A stretch of DNA of 64,000 nucleotides from Micromonospora sp. NBC_01699 (GCF_036250065.1 NZ_CP109199.1:1798001-1862000), one strand, 5' to 3'; positions 18,577 through 27,446 are shown, counted from the stretch's first letter. Notes: generated by a model from the sequence alone, not told the origin. Program-made: numbers and translations.

Positions 18577-19185
18577 ATGAGTCCCCGACCCCTGGCCTTC
18601 ACCGACGACCGGATTCTCTCCGCCGCCGCCTCGGCGATCGCCGACATCGGCCCGGCCGCGCTCACCCTGGCCGATGTCGCGCAGCGTACGGGCGCTTCGC
18701 CGGCCACCCTGGTCAAGCGCTTCGGCTCCAAGCGCGGGTTGCTGGTCGCGGTGTCCCGTCGGGGGGTGCAGGACGTCACGGAGGCGTTCCGCGAGCCCCG
18801 GCGGGAAGGGGTGTCGGCGCTGGACCGGCTGGAGGACGTACTGGCCGGGCTGACCGGGGGCATCAAACGGCACGAGCAGATGGCCCATCATGTGGCCTTC
18901 CTGATGATGGACCTCACCGACCCCGAGTTGTACGCCCAGGCCGGCGACTTCACCGCCGCGCTGCGCGACGGCATCCGGGGCCTGCTGGCCGAGGCGGCGC
19001 GTACCGGAGAGTTGGCCGGTGCCGGTGCCGGTGCTGAGCTGGACGAGCTTGCCGAGGCGCTGCTCATCGCCTACAACGGCATGATGATCACCTGGGCGCT
19101 GCAACCCCGGGGGGTGCTGGGCGACCGGGTCAGAGGTCAGTTCCGGTTCCTGCTTCGGCCGTACCGTCGGCGGTTGGATCCCTGA
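18577..19185 (+). CDS. TetR family transcriptional regulator
   Basis: 202 aa. The N-terminal helix-turn-helix reads AASAIADIGPAALTLADVAQRTGASPATLVKRFGSKRGLLVAVSRRG. The C-terminal ligand domain is of ordinary length and ends LLRPYRRRLDP. The start at 18577 is set by the leaderless promoter. An adjacent palindrome and the divergent SDR gene suggest autoregulation and control of that SDR. A terminator hairpin follows. Confidence 0.85.
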   Translation: MSPRPLAFTDDRILSAAASAIADIGPAALTLADVAQRTGASPATLVKRFGSKRGLLVAVSRRGVQDVTEAFREPRREGVSALDRLEDVLAGLTGGIKRHEQMAHHVAFLMMDLTDPELYAQAGDFTAALRDGIRGLLAEAARTGELAGAGAGAELDELAEALLIAYNGMMITWALQPRGVLGDRVRGQFRFLLRPYRRRLDP

Positions 19186-19199
19186 TCCGGACACCGCGC

Positions 19200-19233
19200 G
19201 GGACGGCACCCCGATGAGTCGGTGTGCCGTCCC
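19200..19233. terminator. Hairpin terminator
   Basis: GGGACGGCAC (19200-19209) pairs perfectly with GTGCCGTCCC (19224-19233) across a 14-base loop. It lies between the converging tetR and ice-binding-protein genes. Confidence 0.7.
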
Positions 19234-19286
19234 GGCTGGTGCCAGTCGCGCTTCCTGATCCGGTCAGCCGGTCAGGGGCCGTCGGA

Positions 19287-20312
19287 TCAGGACTCGTGCA
19301 TCCGTCGGCGGTAGAGGAAGACGAGCAGCCCACCCACTACGACCATGCTGGTTCCGGCCGCGGTCAGCACCGGGATCAGGGTGCTTCCGCCGCCGGGGCC
19401 GGTGATCGGCAGGTGGCTGCGGGTCGGCCTGCCGGTGGGCGGCCCGGTCGGGGTGCCCGTGGGCGGCCCGGTGGGCGTGCCGGTCGGGGTGCCGGTCGGG
19501 GTGCCGGTCGGGGTGCCGGTCGGGGTGCCGGTTGGCGTACCCGTCGGGGTCGAGGTGGGGGTGCCGGTCGGCTGGGAGCAGATCGGTTCGGTGATCGTGT
19601 TGGTGTCGAGGGTGACGGCGCCGGTCTCGGCCAGGGCGCGGCCCTGGAGGGTGGCGCCGGTGTTCATGGTGATGGATGTGGCGGCGAGGATGTTGCCGAC
19701 GAAGATGGTGCCGGTGTCGATGGTGGCGGAGCTGCCGATCTGCCAGTAGACGTTGCAGGGGGAGGCGCCGTTGATGAAGATCACGCTGCTGTTGGGGGCG
19801 GTGGTGAGGGTGGAGTCGATCTGGAAGATCCAGACGGCGGCGGGGTCGTTCTGGGAGTCGAGGGTGAGTTGGCCGGTGAGTTGGGCGGCGCCGATCCGGT
19901 AGACACCGTGGATGAGGGTGCTGCCGCCGAGCTCGGCGGGAAGGTTGGTGAAGGGGGTGCGGCCGGCGGCGTCGTTGTAGGCGGTGGTGAGGTCGTTCTT
20001 CGCTTGCAGGGCGACGGCGTCGGCGAGGTGGATGGCGCCGCCGACGAGTCCGGGTGGGAAGCCGGTGGCGGTGTTGCCGGGGCTGACGCCGAGATCCTGG
20101 GCGAGGAAGCTGGGGCCGGTGTTGGTGACGGTGGAACCGGCGAGGACGGAGAAGTTCGCGGCGGTACCGAGACCGACGGGAGCCTGGGCGGCCTGGGCGC
20201 CGCTGTTGTTGACCAGGAGCAGGGCGACCGAGGTGACGACGGCCACCGCGGCGAGTCCTACGGATGCGGGCAGCAACGCCCGGCGAACATGATGAGTGAC
20301 TGTAACCGTCAC
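19287..20312 (-). CDS. Sortase-anchored ice-binding-like protein (DUF3494)
   Basis: 341 aa; GTG start at 20312 with GGGAGGG upstream. The order is a signal peptide (SVGLAAVAVVTSVALLLV, then AQAA), a DUF3494 beta-solenoid domain (about 45-245: PVGLGTAANFSVLAGSTVTNTG, LAQDLGVSPG, AVWIFQIDSTLTTAPNSSV), a PTGT tandem linker (about 250-300), the sortase signal LPITG, a hydrophobic helix and an RRRMHES tail. The fold is known from ice-binding proteins but also occurs in adhesins of soil actinomycetes, so cell-wall adhesion is as likely as ice binding. Two cysteines are conserved around SPCNVYWQIG. Confidence 0.9.
   Translation of the reverse strand: MTVTVTHHVRRALLPASVGLAAVAVVTSVALLLVNNSGAQAAQAPVGLGTAANFSVLAGSTVTNTGPSFLAQDLGVSPGNTATGFPPGLVGGAIHLADAVALQAKNDLTTAYNDAAGRTPFTNLPAELGGSTLIHGVYRIGAAQLTGQLTLDSQNDPAAVWIFQIDSTLTTAPNSSVIFINGASPCNVYWQIGSSATIDTGTIFVGNILAATSITMNTGATLQGRALAETGAVTLDTNTITEPICSQPTGTPTSTPTGTPTGTPTGTPTGTPTGTPTGTPTGPPTGTPTGPPTGRPTRSHLPITGPGGGSTLIPVLTAAGTSMVVVGGLLVFLYRRRMHES
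19428..19572 (-). repeat. Twelve-base tandem repeat encoding PTGT linker
   Basis: About a dozen imperfect copies of a 12-base unit (on the plus strand, CCGGTCGGGGTG and variants) encode Pro-Thr-Gly-Thr. The run separates the solenoid domain from the cell-wall signal and is expected to vary in length between strains. Confidence 0.8.
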
Positions 20313-20357
20313 AGAACGGCCCTCCCGTGAGCACGGCCGGCAAAAGACGACTCAACG

Positions 20358-20451
20358 GGTCGTGGAGCGCCGAAATAGCCGGTTGGTGAGTTAACCCCTG
20401 GTTGGCGGGTTTCCACGACCATAGCTAGGCAAATCGGGTCGGAGTGGTCAA
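20358..20451 (-). promoter_or_regulatory. Promoter and inverted repeat of the ice-binding-like gene
   Basis: On the minus strand, TTGACC (20446-20451) and TAGCTA (20422-20427) are 18 bases apart and form a plausible promoter. Just downstream, GGTCGTGG (minus strand 20413-20420) is repeated inverted at 20358-20365, with a smaller inner pairing (AACCC/GGGTT). If the start point is near 20415 part of the stem is not transcribed, so the repeat could be an operator and not an RNA structure. Confidence 0.4.
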
Positions 20452-20654
20452 ATCATCAGGATCCGATCGCTGCCGTACGAGTTGACTCGGCGACTCCGCA
20501 ATGCCCGGCCCCCGGTCCCGGTCCAGATTTCGGTCCCGGAGTTGCCTTCCTGAGGTCAACCGGCTCCGCGCGGGCACCGATCGGGCCTGCTGTTGAGCGG
20601 CATCCTGGCTCGGGTCGATGCGAGCTGGACGGCTACTAGGCGCTCCCATGACCG

Positions 20655-20692
20655 CGAAGAGTTTGGCTCGCGCTGACCGGCCAAACTCTTCG
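20655..20692. repeat. Intergenic hairpin, AGAGTTTGGC type
   Basis: CGAAGAGTTTGGC (20655-20667) and its exact complement (20680-20692) form a 13-bp stem with a 12-base loop; CATGA and TCATG extend the pairing further out (20647-20700). It lies downstream of bsaP and can act as its terminator. Its core resembles the 24-bp hairpin at 33216-33275. Confidence 0.7.
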
Positions 20693-20748
20693 AGATCATG
20701 AAAGTTGACAAGATCCGCGAGACAGCACCCGGGCGTCGTCCGGTGGCG

Positions 20749-20967
20749 TCAGTGGCGGAGTTCGCCGTGCTCCACGCAGACCGCCGACCAGCCGGTCGGT
20801 AGGACCTGCACCTTCATCCGGCGTCGGCACTGCGGGCAGAACCGGGGCGGCTCCAGCGCACGGGCCGCCGCGCAGGCGGCGTGCGAGCCGTCCCCGGTGG
20901 ACCGGCCGCACCGGTCGCACCAGGGGGCCGCCGCTGTCGTCACCGGCTCTGCTCCGCTCGCAATCAC
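20749..20967 (-). CDS. bsaP: Biotin synthase auxiliary protein
   Basis: 72 aa from the GTG at 20967, 14 bases after bioB. The cysteine pattern is [35 protein letters not shown]: two CxxC pairs plus one Cys, and a C-terminal [18 protein letters not shown]. This is the layout of the small protein encoded next to bioB in mycobacteria and relatives, reported to be needed by their biotin synthases, probably in iron-sulfur cluster maintenance. The assignment rests on size, cysteines and position. Confidence 0.8.
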   Translation of the reverse strand: MIASGAEPVTTAAAPWCDRCGRSTGDGSHAACAAARALEPPRFCPQCRRRMKVQVLPTGWSAVCVEHGELRH

Positions 20968-20981
20968 CGGATTTCCCCTGC

Positions 20982-21977
20982 TCAGAGCGTCGCGGAGAGG
21001 GCCTTGACCGGCATCTTCAGCTCGTCGAGCAGCGCCAGGTCGGCGTCGGCCGGACGGCCCAGCGTGGTCAGGTAGTTGCCGACGATCACCGCGTTGATGC
21101 CGCCGAGCAGCCCGTCCCGGGTGCCGAGGTCACCGAGGGTGATCTCCCGTCCGCCGGCGAACCGGAGGATCGTACGCGGCATCGCCAGCCGGAACGCGGC
21201 GATCGCCCGCAGCGCGTCCTTGCCCTCGACCACCGGCTGGTCACCGAGCGGAGTACCCGGCCTCGGGTTGAGGAAGTTCAGCGGCACCTCGTGCGGGTCG
21301 AGCTCGGCGAGCTGCGCGGCGAACTCGGCCCGCTGCTCCACCGACTCGCCCAGGCCCAGGATGCCGCCGCAGCAGACCTCCATGCCGGACTCGCGCACCA
21401 TCCGCAGGGTCTCCCACCGCTCCTCGAACGAGTGGGTGGTGACCACGTTCGGGAAGTACGACCGGCAGGTCTCCAGGTTGTGGTTGTAGCGGTGCACGCC
21501 CATGTCGACCAACTCGTCGACCTGCTCCTGGCTGAGCATGCCGAGCGAGGCGGCGACCTGGATGTCCACCTCCGCCTTGATCGCGGCCACACCCTCGCGC
21601 ATCTGCTTCATCAGCCGCGCGTCCGGGCCGCGTACGGCGGCGACGATGCAGAACTCGGTCGCACCGGTCTTCGCCGTCTGCTTCGCCGCCTCGACCAGCG
21701 ACGGGATGTCCAGCCAGACCGAGCGGACCGGCGAGGCGAACAGCCCCGACTGGGAGCAGAAGTGGCAGTCCTCCGGGCAGCCGCCCGTCTTCAGTGAGAC
21801 GATGCCCTCGACCTCGACCTCCGGGCCGCACCAGCGCATCCGCACGTCGTGGGCGAGTTGCAGGGCGGCGGGCAGGTGCTCGTCGGGGAGGCGCAACACG
21901 GCGAGCACGCTGGCCTCGTCGAGACCGACACCTTCACCGAGCACCTGGGCACGCGCCCGGTCGAGGATCTCTGGCAT
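20982..21977 (-). CDS. bioB: Biotin synthase
   Basis: 331 aa radical SAM enzyme that inserts sulfur into dethiobiotin in the last step of biotin synthesis. The cluster motif is [18 protein letters not shown] (CxxxCxxC) near residues 67-76. Further BioB features are [24 protein letters not shown] and [11 protein letters not shown]. The ATG at 21977 follows the box TAGGGT by 6 bases, so the message is probably leaderless. bsaP follows in the same operon; bioF and bioD lie divergently. Confidence 0.95.
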   Translation of the reverse strand: MPEILDRARAQVLGEGVGLDEASVLAVLRLPDEHLPAALQLAHDVRMRWCGPEVEVEGIVSLKTGGCPEDCHFCSQSGLFASPVRSVWLDIPSLVEAAKQTAKTGATEFCIVAAVRGPDARLMKQMREGVAAIKAEVDIQVAASLGMLSQEQVDELVDMGVHRYNHNLETCRSYFPNVVTTHSFEERWETLRMVRESGMEVCCGGILGLGESVEQRAEFAAQLAELDPHEVPLNFLNPRPGTPLGDQPVVEGKDALRAIAAFRLAMPRTILRFAGGREITLGDLGTRDGLLGGINAVIVGNYLTTLGRPADADLALLDELKMPVKALSATL

Positions 21978-21983
21978 GGTCGT

Positions 21984-22012
21984 ACCCTACAAGGGGTTGG
22001 CCCATCGATGGG
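21984..22012 (-). promoter_or_regulatory. bioB promoter with palindrome over the -35 region
   Basis: On the minus strand the -10 box TAGGGT (21984-21989) lies 6 bases before the bioB ATG. The 12-base perfect palindrome CCCATCGATGGG (22001-22012) covers the position of the -35 box, so it may be a repressor site. It does not match the biotin operators that I know well enough to name a regulator. Confidence 0.5.
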
Positions 22013-22028
22013 AGCCGCCGGTTTCGCC

Positions 22029-22070
22029 GGCCGTCGTGTCTCCCGGCTCCGGCCGTCGTGTCTCCCGGCT
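22029..22070. repeat. Two-copy direct repeat between bioB and bioF
   Basis: GGCCGTCGTGTCTCCCGGCT occurs at 22029 and 22051, a 22-base period, in the 358-base divergent region. The region also has TAATTT (22244-22249), a possible bioF -10 box. Nothing else is supported there. Confidence 0.6.
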
Positions 22071-22335
22071 TCCGCGCCGGTCGAGCCGGCGATCACGGCC
22101 AGCCGGACCGGAACCGGTTCCGGTGCGCCGGTCGCCCGGCCCGGTTGTCGGCGCAACCGGCTAAGGTGACCGTCGCCCGGCGTCGCGTCCGTGGAACGGT
22201 CCGCCGTACGGCCCGCCTTCCCGGCCGGCGCCCGGCGAAGTGGTAATTTTCGCCCGTCGGGACGGGGTCGGCGGGCACGGACGTGATCATGCCGGGCCGG
22301 GTGGTCCCGGCCGGGCCGGGCAGACGGGAGTCGAC

Positions 22336-23472
22336 GTGGCGAGCTGGCTGGAGGCGCTGGACCGGCGTGCCCAGCTACGGGCCAAGGCGGGCCTGACCCG
22401 GCAACTGCGCCCCCGTGGCGCGACCGACCCGGTGGCCGACCTCGCCGGCAACGACTACCTCGGGCTGGCCCGGCATCCGGCGGTCACCGCCGCCGCCACC
22501 GGGGCACTGCACGCGTACGGGCTGGGCGCCACCGGATCGCGCCTGGTGCGCGGCTCGACCGACCTGCACACCACACTGGAACAGGCACTGGCCGACTGGT
22601 TCGGCGCCGAGCGGGCCCTGGTCTACTCCTCCGGCTACCTCGCCAACCTCGGTGCCGTACGGGCGCTGGTCCGGCCGCGTACGTTGCTCGTCTCGGACGC
22701 GCACAACCACGCCTCGCTGATCGACGGGTGCCGGCTGTCCGGGGCGCAGACCGTGGTCACCCCGCACAACGACGTCGCCGCCGTCGAGGCCGCCCTGGTG
22801 GCGGCACCGGGACGGCCGGCGGTGGTGGTGACCGAGTCGGTGTTCTCCGTCGACGGCGACCTCGCCCCGCTGGCCCGGCTGCACGAGGTGGCCCGCCGGC
22901 ACGGGGCACTGCTGCTGGTCGACGACGCGCACGCGGTGGGCGTACTCGGTCCGGGTGGAGCCGGCGCGGTGGTCGACGCCGGCCTGGCCGGCGCACCGGA
23001 CGTGGTCGTCACCGCGACGCTCTCCAAGGCGCTCGGCGGGGCCGGCGGCGTGGTCGCCGGGCCGGTGGAACTGGTCCGGCACCTGGTGGAGACCGGCCGG
23101 ACCTTCATCTACGACACCGCGCTGCCGCCGGCCGTGGCGGCGGGTGTGCTCGCCGCCACCGGGCTGGCGCGGGCCGGTGACCCGCTGCGGGCCGAGCTGG
23201 CCGACCGGGCCGCCACCGTCGTTCGCCGCCTCGGCCTGGCCGGACTGGACGTGTCGGCACCGGCGGCCGGGGTTGTCTCGGTGACCGCGCCGGGGCCCGA
23301 GGCGGCGACCGCGTGGGCGGCCGACTGCCTGGACCGGGGGGTCGCGGTCGGCTGCTTCCGCCCACCATCCACTCCGGACAGTCGGTCCCGGCTCCGGCTG
23401 ACGATCAACACCGGGGTGCCCCGGGCCGAGTTCGACCGGGCCCTGGACGTGATCGTGGAGTGTGCCCCGTGA
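22336..23472 (+). CDS. bioF: 8-amino-7-oxononanoate synthase
   Basis: 378 aa PLP enzyme that condenses pimeloyl thioester with alanine in biotin synthesis. The GTG at 22336 is preceded by GGGAG. Alpha-oxoamine synthase motifs are present: NDYLGLARHPAV, GSTDLHTTLE, SVFSVDGDLAPL, LLVDDAHAVGVLG, and the PLP lysine in ATLSKALGGAGG. bioD begins 40 bases downstream. The reading frame extends upstream to 22240 but without family similarity. Confidence 0.92.
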   Translation: MASWLEALDRRAQLRAKAGLTRQLRPRGATDPVADLAGNDYLGLARHPAVTAAATGALHAYGLGATGSRLVRGSTDLHTTLEQALADWFGAERALVYSSGYLANLGAVRALVRPRTLLVSDAHNHASLIDGCRLSGAQTVVTPHNDVAAVEAALVAAPGRPAVVVTESVFSVDGDLAPLARLHEVARRHGALLLVDDAHAVGVLGPGGAGAVVDAGLAGAPDVVVTATLSKALGGAGGVVAGPVELVRHLVETGRTFIYDTALPPAVAAGVLAATGLARAGDPLRAELADRAATVVRRLGLAGLDVSAPAAGVVSVTAPGPEAATAWAADCLDRGVAVGCFRPPSTPDSRSRLRLTINTGVPRAEFDRALDVIVECAP

Positions 23473-23512
23473 ACGTCTCCGCCAACCATGGGCCGATCAG
23501 GGGGTGGGCCCG

Positions 23513-24244
23513 GTGAGCGTCACCTCGTGGCGGGGACCGATCCTGGTCACCGGCACCGACACCGACGTGGGCAAGACCGTGGTCACCGCGGCGATCACCG
23601 CCGCCGCGCAGGCGGCCGGGCTGCGGGTCGCGGTCATCAAACCCGGCCAGACCGGTACGGTGACCGGCGCCCCATCGGACATCGACACGATCAACCGGTT
23701 GGCCGCCCCGCTGACCGCCCGTACGCTGGCGAACTTTCCCGAACCGCTGGCCCCGCTGGCGGCGGCGAGGGTCGCGGCGGCGGAACCCCTGGAGCTGTAC
23801 GCGGTGGTCGACGCGATACGCGCCGAAGCCGACAAACACGACCTGGTGCTGGTCGAGGGGGCCGGTGGGCTGCTGGTGCCGATGGGCGTACGCCCCTCCG
23901 GCGAACCGTGGACCGTCGCCGACCTGGCCGTGTCGCTCGGTGCGCCGGCCGTGGTGGTCAGCCGCGCCGGACTCGGCACGCTCAACCACACCGCGCTCAC
24001 CCTGGAGGCGTTGGAACGGCGCGCGGTGCCGGCCGGGGTGGTGCTGGGCGCCTGGCCGAACGAGCCGGAGCTGGTGCACTGGGCCAACCTCAGCGAGCTG
24101 GTGCCGAACATGGTCGGCGCGCTGCCGGACGGGGCCGGCGCAATGGATCCCGGTGTGTTCCGGCGCTCCGCGCCCGGCTGGCTCACCCCCGCCCTGTACG
24201 GCGTGCTCGACGACTGGCGTACCTGGGCCGACGACGTGCACTGA
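23513..24244 (+). CDS. bioD: Dethiobiotin synthetase
   Basis: 243 aa from the GTG at 23513 (AGGGGGTG upstream). It closes the ureido ring of biotin using CO2 and ATP. The modified P-loop GTDTDVGKTVV is at the N terminus, the substrate-site Lys follows in VAVIKPGQTG, and VLVEGAGGLLVPM is the second ATP motif. It pairs with bioF. The bioA aminotransferase needed between these two steps is not encoded within this window. Confidence 0.92.
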   Translation: MSVTSWRGPILVTGTDTDVGKTVVTAAITAAAQAAGLRVAVIKPGQTGTVTGAPSDIDTINRLAAPLTARTLANFPEPLAPLAAARVAAAEPLELYAVVDAIRAEADKHDLVLVEGAGGLLVPMGVRPSGEPWTVADLAVSLGAPAVVVSRAGLGTLNHTALTLEALERRAVPAGVVLGAWPNEPELVHWANLSELVPNMVGALPDGAGAMDPGVFRRSAPGWLTPALYGVLDDWRTWADDVH

Positions 24245-24287
24245 GCGGCCCGGCGTCACCGGGACGGGAAGGCCGGGACAGGTCAGG

Positions 24288-25472
24288 TCACGCCGGCGCG
24301 TCTGGCTTCCGGGCCGCGATGACCAGGGCGTCGGGCATGCGGAAGGAGAGGTTGTCCGGGCACCAGGGTGCGCGTACGACGGTGACGTCACGCAGCAGCG
24401 GCGCGGTCTCGGCGACCACCACGGCGGCCTCCATCCGGGTGAGCTGGGCCCCGACGCAACGGTGCGCGCCGGCACCGAAGGCGAGGTGCCGGCGGGATCC
24501 GGGCTGGCCGGGCCGGAACTCCTCCGGCTCCGCGACCACCGCCGGGTCCCGGCCGGCGCGGGCCAGCCAGAGTACGACGCTGCGCCCCGCCGGTACGGCG
24601 ACACCGCCGAGCGTGGTGTCCCGGACGGCGACCCGACGCCAGGTGACGATCGGCGGCTCCAGCCGGAGTCCCTCCTCCACCACGTCGGCCACCTCGACCG
24701 TGCCGTCGGCCAGCCCACACAGCACCTCGGGCTCGCCGGTGAGCCGGTGCAGCAGCAGGGTCAGGAACTGTGACGTCGTCTCCTGCCCGGCGACCAGCAG
24801 GAAGAACAGGGCGCCGACCACCACGTCCGTCGGGTGGCCGGCGGCGCGCAGCCGGGCGGCGAGCCCGGAGCCGGTGGCGGCGAAGTCTCGCAGCACGGTG
24901 TGGAAACGGCCCACGATGTCGGCCAGGGCCCGCTGACGGGCGGTGTCGACCGGGGCCCAGAACAGTTCGAGCGCGGACCGGGTGAACTCCTTGACCACCT
25001 CGATCCGGGCGTCGGGCAGGTCGACCAGCCGGCCGAGCACCAGCAGCGGCAGATCGGCGGCGAGGTCCGCGTACAGGTCGACCGGGCGGCCGGCGGCAAG
25101 CTCCGCGGCGAGCCGGGTGATTCGGGTACGGACCACGCCGGTCAGCCAGTCCCGCTGCTCGGCGACCCGCACCGGGTGCAGGGCGTCGGCGACGATGGTC
25201 CGGATCGCCGGGTGGCTGTGTCCACTGTTGTTCGCCAGCGTCGGCGGCAGCCGGAACCCGTACCCGGCGAGGATCCGCAGGGCGGCGATCGGCATCGGGC
25301 TCATCGCGTCCAGCGCGTTGTCCGGCCGGTACGTCTGCGGGTCGGCGAGGACCTGGCGGACCAGGGCGTGCCGGGTCACCACCAGGTGGTCGACGTCGAC
25401 GTGGTCGGCGACGGTGGTCACGTCCGGCCACGGCCGGTCCACGGTCCCCGCCGCCCAACTGCGGAACAGCAC
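24288..25472 (-). CDS. Cytochrome P450
   Basis: 394 aa soluble bacterial P450. Motifs in order are the I-helix LLVAGQETTSQFL, the K-helix EEGLRLEPP (ExxR as EGLR), and the heme loop HLAFGAGAHRCVGAQLTRME with the Cys ligand. The GTG at 25472 comes 9 bases after the stop of the methyltransferase gene; TAGCGT six bases before it could be a leaderless -10 box. No ferredoxin or reductase gene is adjacent. The substrate is unknown. Confidence 0.93.
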   Translation of the reverse strand: MLFRSWAAGTVDRPWPDVTTVADHVDVDHLVVTRHALVRQVLADPQTYRPDNALDAMSPMPIAALRILAGYGFRLPPTLANNSGHSHPAIRTIVADALHPVRVAEQRDWLTGVVRTRITRLAAELAAGRPVDLYADLAADLPLLVLGRLVDLPDARIEVVKEFTRSALELFWAPVDTARQRALADIVGRFHTVLRDFAATGSGLAARLRAAGHPTDVVVGALFFLLVAGQETTSQFLTLLLHRLTGEPEVLCGLADGTVEVADVVEEGLRLEPPIVTWRRVAVRDTTLGGVAVPAGRSVVLWLARAGRDPAVVAEPEEFRPGQPGSRRHLAFGAGAHRCVGAQLTRMEAAVVVAETAPLLRDVTVVRAPWCPDNLSFRMPDALVIAARKPDAPA

Positions 25473-25481
25473 GCCGACACG

Positions 25482-26243
25482 CTACCCAGCGGCACCCGGC
25501 TTGCCGGGATCGAGTTCCCAGACCGTGGTGGGCTTCACCCGTACGCTCTCCAGCGCGGGCGGGACCGGCACGTCGTAGCTGGCCAGCTTGATGAACCGGC
25601 CCCGGGGCAGGAACGCCCGGTCCGGGTCGCCGACCAGCACCCGCGCCCCGCCGCGGGCGGCGCGGAGCAGGAAGCGCAGCACCCGGTTGGCCATCGCCTG
25701 GCTGTAGAAGACGTCCCCGGCGAGCACGAGCTGGGCGTCACCGGCGGAGTCGTCGTCGAGGATGTCGGCGACGGTGATGTCGACCGGGACGTCGTTGGCC
25801 AGCGCGTTCAGCTCGATCGCGGCGCCGGCCCGCTCGTCGATCTCGACCGCGCGTACGTGTGCGGCTCCGGCGCGGGCGGCGGCGATGGCGACCAGCCCGG
25901 AGCCGGAGGCGAAGTCGAGCACCCGGCGACCGGCCACCTCGTCCGGGTGGTCGAGCAGGTACCGGGCCAGGGCCTGGCCGCCGGCCCAGGCGAAGGCCCA
26001 GAACGGCGGCGGCTGTTCGCTGCGGAACTCACCCTCGGTGAGCTGCCACAGACCTATCGGCTCGTCGGCCTGGTGCAGTCGTACCTCCGGGACGAAGGCG
26101 ACCGGGGCCAGCCGGGCGTGCAGGCGGACGAACGCCGCCGAGGTTTCGGACACCACCCGGATTGTGCCGGGCCGGTCGGTGCCGGCGTGTCGCGGGGGCC
26201 GGGTGACCGGTTCACCACTGTCGGTCAAAGTGGGGGCTTTCAT
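25482..26243 (-). CDS. Class I SAM-dependent methyltransferase (ETFB-KMT/PrmA-like)
   Basis: 253 aa. The SAM motif I is VLDFASGSGLVAIAAARAGA, followed by VRAVEID and a later LVLAGDVFYSQAMA. Similar proteins begin close to SETSAAFVRLHARLAPVAFVPE, so the GTG at 26153 is a good alternative start to the ATG at 26243; the first 30 residues are Pro/Arg-rich and unlike the family. Members methylate lysines of proteins such as electron-transfer flavoprotein or L11, but the target here is unknown. It is probably co-transcribed with the P450. Confidence 0.8.
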   Translation of the reverse strand: MKAPTLTDSGEPVTRPPRHAGTDRPGTIRVVSETSAAFVRLHARLAPVAFVPEVRLHQADEPIGLWQLTEGEFRSEQPPPFWAFAWAGGQALARYLLDHPDEVAGRRVLDFASGSGLVAIAAARAGAAHVRAVEIDERAGAAIELNALANDVPVDITVADILDDDSAGDAQLVLAGDVFYSQAMANRVLRFLLRAARGGARVLVGDPDRAFLPRGRFIKLASYDVPVPPALESVRVKPTTVWELDPGKPGAAG

Positions 26244-26341
26244 TTGCGCTGGGTGCTGACTTACGCCCCTTTCCGGCCGCCTGATCCCGTTCTAGCGTTG
26301 CGGGGAGTAATCGGATCACCGAAACCAATAGGTGTACGTGA

Positions 26342-27409
26342 ATGGAGGCGGTGGTGGCGGTGCGGCAGATCATCGGCCGGCTGGGTGTCGTACTCGCGGG
26401 GGTGACCGGGGTGGGCCTGCTCGCCACCGGCACACCGGTGAGCGCGGCGCCGGGGTTCGACACCCGGCTCGACCTGCCGGGGCAGTTCACCGCCGGTGGC
26501 GAGCCGGCGACCATCTCCGCCGTGGTCGGCACCAGCGAGCGCGGCGAGTGCCGCAAGGTGCGCTGGTCACTGGTGTTGCGGGTGGCCGGCCTCCGGCTGG
26601 ACCAGGTACGGGTCGACCGGGTCGAGGAGACCGGCTCTTTCCCCGTACAGGTGCGGGCTGACGGGGACGCGGCCCGGATCACCGACACCGAGCTCGACCC
26701 CGGCGAACTCTGCCGGGACCGGACGGTCACCGCCCGCTACCGGATCGCCTTCGGTGCCGAGGCGGCCGGCGGTCGGGTCACCGTGACCGCCGAGGCGTTC
26801 GACGCCCGCTCCCGCCTGCTGGCCAGCGGATCCGCCACCCGTACGGTCGCCGGCAACCGGGCCCGGCCCACCCCGACGGCCACCCGACCCACCGAGACGC
26901 CGTCACCGGAGGCGACCGAGGCGGCGCCGGAGGAGTCGGCGGGCGAGCAGTCGAACGAGCTGATCCCGGTGCCGACGGACGAGCCGGTGGTCGCCTCCGG
27001 AACCGGCGGCGGTCGCCCCGACCCGGCGGCGAACTCCGGCCGGCTGGGACTGGTCCAGGTCGGCTTCCTGGCCGGTGCGCTCCTGCTCTTCCTCGGCGTC
27101 GGCCTGCTGATGCGGGTCCGGCACCGGCTGCTCAACGCCGTCACCGGCGGCGGCCTCGGCCAAGGCACCGGCGGCGGCCTCGGTCAACCCACCGGCGGCA
27201 TCGGCCGAGGTGACGCCGGGCGAGGTGCCGAGCGCCGCGGCCGTCCCGGCGGCGGACTCTTCCGGCGCGCTCGTCGCCGCGCCGACACCGGTGCCGACGG
27301 CACCATCGACCTGGGTACGGACGCCGGCGCGGGGCACGGCCGACCGGTCTGGCAGACCGACGGATCCACCGGTTCGGTCTGGGGCCGTACCCCGCGCGGG
27401 CGTCGCTGA
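26342..27409 (+). CDS. Secreted, membrane-anchored hypothetical protein
   Basis: 355 aa at most. GGAGG lies within the first codons, so the GTG at 26354 or 26360 may be the real start. A signal peptide (RLGVVLAGVTGVGLLATGTPVSAAP) leads to an immunoglobulin-like extracellular domain with three cysteines (GECRKVRWSL, GELCRDRTV), a Pro/Thr/Glu linker, a membrane helix (VGFLAGALLLFLGVGLLM) and a Gly/Arg-rich cytoplasmic tail. There is no enzymatic motif. Two hairpins follow. Confidence 0.6.
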   Translation: MEAVVAVRQIIGRLGVVLAGVTGVGLLATGTPVSAAPGFDTRLDLPGQFTAGGEPATISAVVGTSERGECRKVRWSLVLRVAGLRLDQVRVDRVEETGSFPVQVRADGDAARITDTELDPGELCRDRTVTARYRIAFGAEAAGGRVTVTAEAFDARSRLLASGSATRTVAGNRARPTPTATRPTETPSPEATEAAPEESAGEQSNELIPVPTDEPVVASGTGGGRPDPAANSGRLGLVQVGFLAGALLLFLGVGLLMRVRHRLLNAVTGGGLGQGTGGGLGQPTGGIGRGDAGRGAERRGRPGGGLFRRARRRADTGADGTIDLGTDAGAGHGRPVWQTDGSTGSVWGRTPRGRR

Positions 27410-27423
27410 CGCGGTCCATCCAC

Positions 27424-27446
27424 CCGTGGCCCGCACCCGGCCACGG
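27424..27446. terminator. Short hairpin after the membrane-anchored protein gene
   Basis: CCGTGGCC (27424-27431) and GGCCACGG (27439-27446) form a perfect 8-bp stem with a 7-base loop, 15 bases after the stop codon. Confidence 0.5.

Noticed and set aside
20358-20420. Riboswitch before the ice-binding-like gene
   Set aside because: An 8-bp outer stem and AACCC/GGGTT pairing recall c-di-AMP-type leaders, but the best promoter would start transcription inside the 5' arm and the conserved core of that riboswitch class is not convincing.
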